Source of the DNA: Jimgerdemannia flammicorona
Taxonomy: Eukaryota > Mucoromycota > Endogonomycetes > Endogonales > Endogonaceae
Length of the DNA stretch: 15,628 nucleotides
Direction: 5' to 3'
NCBI GenBank assembly: GCA_003990745.1
Contig: RBNI01003551.1
Location: 1-15,628 of the forward strand
In this document: in pieces, positions 14,218-15,628 of the stretch
How positions within the stretch are numbered: position 1 is the stretch's first letter
How the letters are laid out: each line of letters opens with the position of its first letter
The notes under the pieces: model-generated
What the model saw: only the letters and a program-made list of their open reading frames with translations
What the model was told of the DNA's origin: nothing
Database searches by the model: none
Position numbers and translations under genes: made by a program

Positions 14218-15628
14218 ATATTGGCTATTACAATAGATAATATCTTTAATAATATCACATTTATCCACATTTTGGCAATAAAACTTCAATAATAAAATGT
14301 AATCTTTAATATAAATAATAATTATATATATATAGTATTAAGCCCATATTCTAAATCTCACTATTTAAGATTATCTTATACAACTGTTTAGTAATTGGAG
14401 TAAAACTAGTAAGAACTCTAATACTATTTCAAATTGATTGTTATAATTCAATCATCACTACTACAGCAAAAAAAAAAAAAAAAACTTGCTGAACAGTATA
14501 AAGCAATCTCTCTCAATCTAAAAGAACTTATTTTGGATATTAGTACATATTGGAACTCAATATTTGTAATGATTGAATGAGTACTAATACTTACTATAGT
14601 ATGTAGATTATTAATAATAATATTATAAAATAGGATTTAACTTATTAATTAATATTAACTTATTCAAATATATATAATTTAGATACTAGATTCTATAGCT
14701 ACTACTGATAAAGATATGTGAGATATGGTAATTGAAGAGAATGAGTAGATAAAATTAAGAGAAGTTGTTAAAGTTTTAAAGGAAAGTAAAAGGTATTTAT
14801 TAGTATTTTTGCAGATTTAGTTTTACTTTACTCATCTTTTTTTATACTTTTACTCTTTATTTTCCTTTAGTATTTTAATGAATATATAAAAGAAGTTGTT
14901 TGACAAAAGTTTCCAATAATATATTCTGCAATTTCAGTATACAATCTTTTAATTGATCAACTTAAAGATCTACTAGACTTATTAAAGAATGAAGATATAT
15001 CTCTCTTAAGACAAAAGGAAGCTATTGAAGTAACTTTGAAGAAGCTTAAAAAATATTATTCAAAAATAGGTACTTCTGTATTTTCTGTCAGTACTAGTGA
15101 GTAAAGTATTGTTTTTTATAAATTAGAATGAGAAATTTCATTATTTTAAATACAATTCTAATATTTGATCAGTTTTAGATCTATGATTAAAGCTCTAATA
15201 TCAGAATTTATTGAGAAAGCAGAGTAATCAATTACCAACATATATCAGAAAAACTATACACCTCTACTAAGTTCTAACTATGGTTTAGATAACTATGCAA
15301 ATGATTCTATTATATAGCATCTTTATAGTAAAAAAAGAAAAAGAAAATCTTCAATAGATGAGCTTACAATATATTTGTCTACTGATTGAGTAGTCTTATT
15401 AGAGAGTATTGACACATTAAATTAGTAGAAGATAAGAATTTTCATAATTATTTTTATTAAATATTGTAAGTTTTTAGCTCTAAAATTCCTTATATTTTAA
15501 ATTTGTAGAGATATCAAATAGACTTTCCTAATTTGAGTGATATGGCCAGAGATTATCTGGCTATTCCTACAATAAGTATACTAGTTGAACAGATGTTTTC
15601 TAGTAGTAAAGAGCTTGTTTTTTTTTTT

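Larger units (their letters stand above)
13249..15628 (+). pseudogene. hAT-family transposase gene, decayed, with introns
   Basis: Recognisable pieces appear in family order on the + strand. (1) A BED-finger-like start, HSEVWQYY at about 13257-13280, whose C-x2-C pair reads Tyr at 13310-13312 and 13319-13321, consistent with Cys to Tyr by G to A. (2) 13678-13833, NDQLFTAIEN...SLFGLLKPDLYTPS. (3) 13908-14117, the RNase H-like core with TIDIWISS (Asp at 13938) and LEGSHFGENI. (4) 14218 on, ILAITIDNIFNNIT (Asp at 14236). (5) AHILNL at 14342. (6) YWNSIFVMI near 14548. (7) 14900-15070, an SAISVYNLLIDQL and KKLKKYYSKI helical part. (8) The C-terminal dimerisation motif MARDYLAIPT...VEQMFSSSKEL at 15542-15616. 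Stops occur at expected Gln, Arg or Trp codons. No CG dinucleotide remains. 13325-13650 is very AT-rich and probably intronic or decayed. The 3' end is outside the window. Confidence 0.88.

Overview
The window looks like a fragment of a filamentous-fungal genome, most likely a transposon graveyard. Evidence for this is nested retroelements, a hAT transposase gene with short AT-rich GT...AG introns, and heavy C-to-T/G-to-A decay. The decay turns CAG/CAA (Gln), CGA (Arg) and TGG (Trp) codons into stops, as expected of RIP-like mutation and/or loss of methylated CpG. I see no host gene, tRNA, rRNA, CRISPR array or bacterial-type operon. The species cannot be named from the sequence.

Layout: (1) 1 to about 1265, a badly decayed LINE fragment (copy A, + strand). 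(2) 1271-1466, an AT-rich block with ten TTTGAA/TTCAAA/TTTAAA hexamers, possibly the 5' end of a hAT transposon, followed by a (TA)n run. (3) 1568-13140, a full-length Ty3/gypsy-like LTR retrotransposon on the - strand. Its 5' LTR is 11593-13140, then PBS, Gag with one zinc knuckle, aspartic protease, a dUTPase domain, reverse transcriptase, RNase H, integrase, polypurine tract, and the 3' LTR at 1568-3100. (4) 6955-9740, a younger, GC-richer, 5'-truncated LINE (copy B, + strand) inserted between the protease and dUTPase coding parts. It has a 34-nt poly(A) tail and a 10-bp target duplication. (5) 13141-15628, remains of a hAT transposase gene (+ strand) running off the right edge.

The order of events reads from the nesting: hAT and LINE A oldest, gypsy next, LINE B last. 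CpG content agrees: I find none by eye in 1-1567 or 13141-15628, few in the gypsy element, and many in LINE B.

Two things stand out. The gypsy polyprotein is one unshifted reading frame of about 1,770 codons once LINE B is subtracted, and it carries a recognisable trimeric-type dUTPase domain between protease and RT. Each 1.5-kb LTR also holds, in the U3 part and in the sense direction, a decayed open frame of roughly 270-317 codons of unknown function. Comparing the two LTRs shows that stops in one copy are often Gln or Trp codons in the other, so the source element probably encoded an extra LTR protein.
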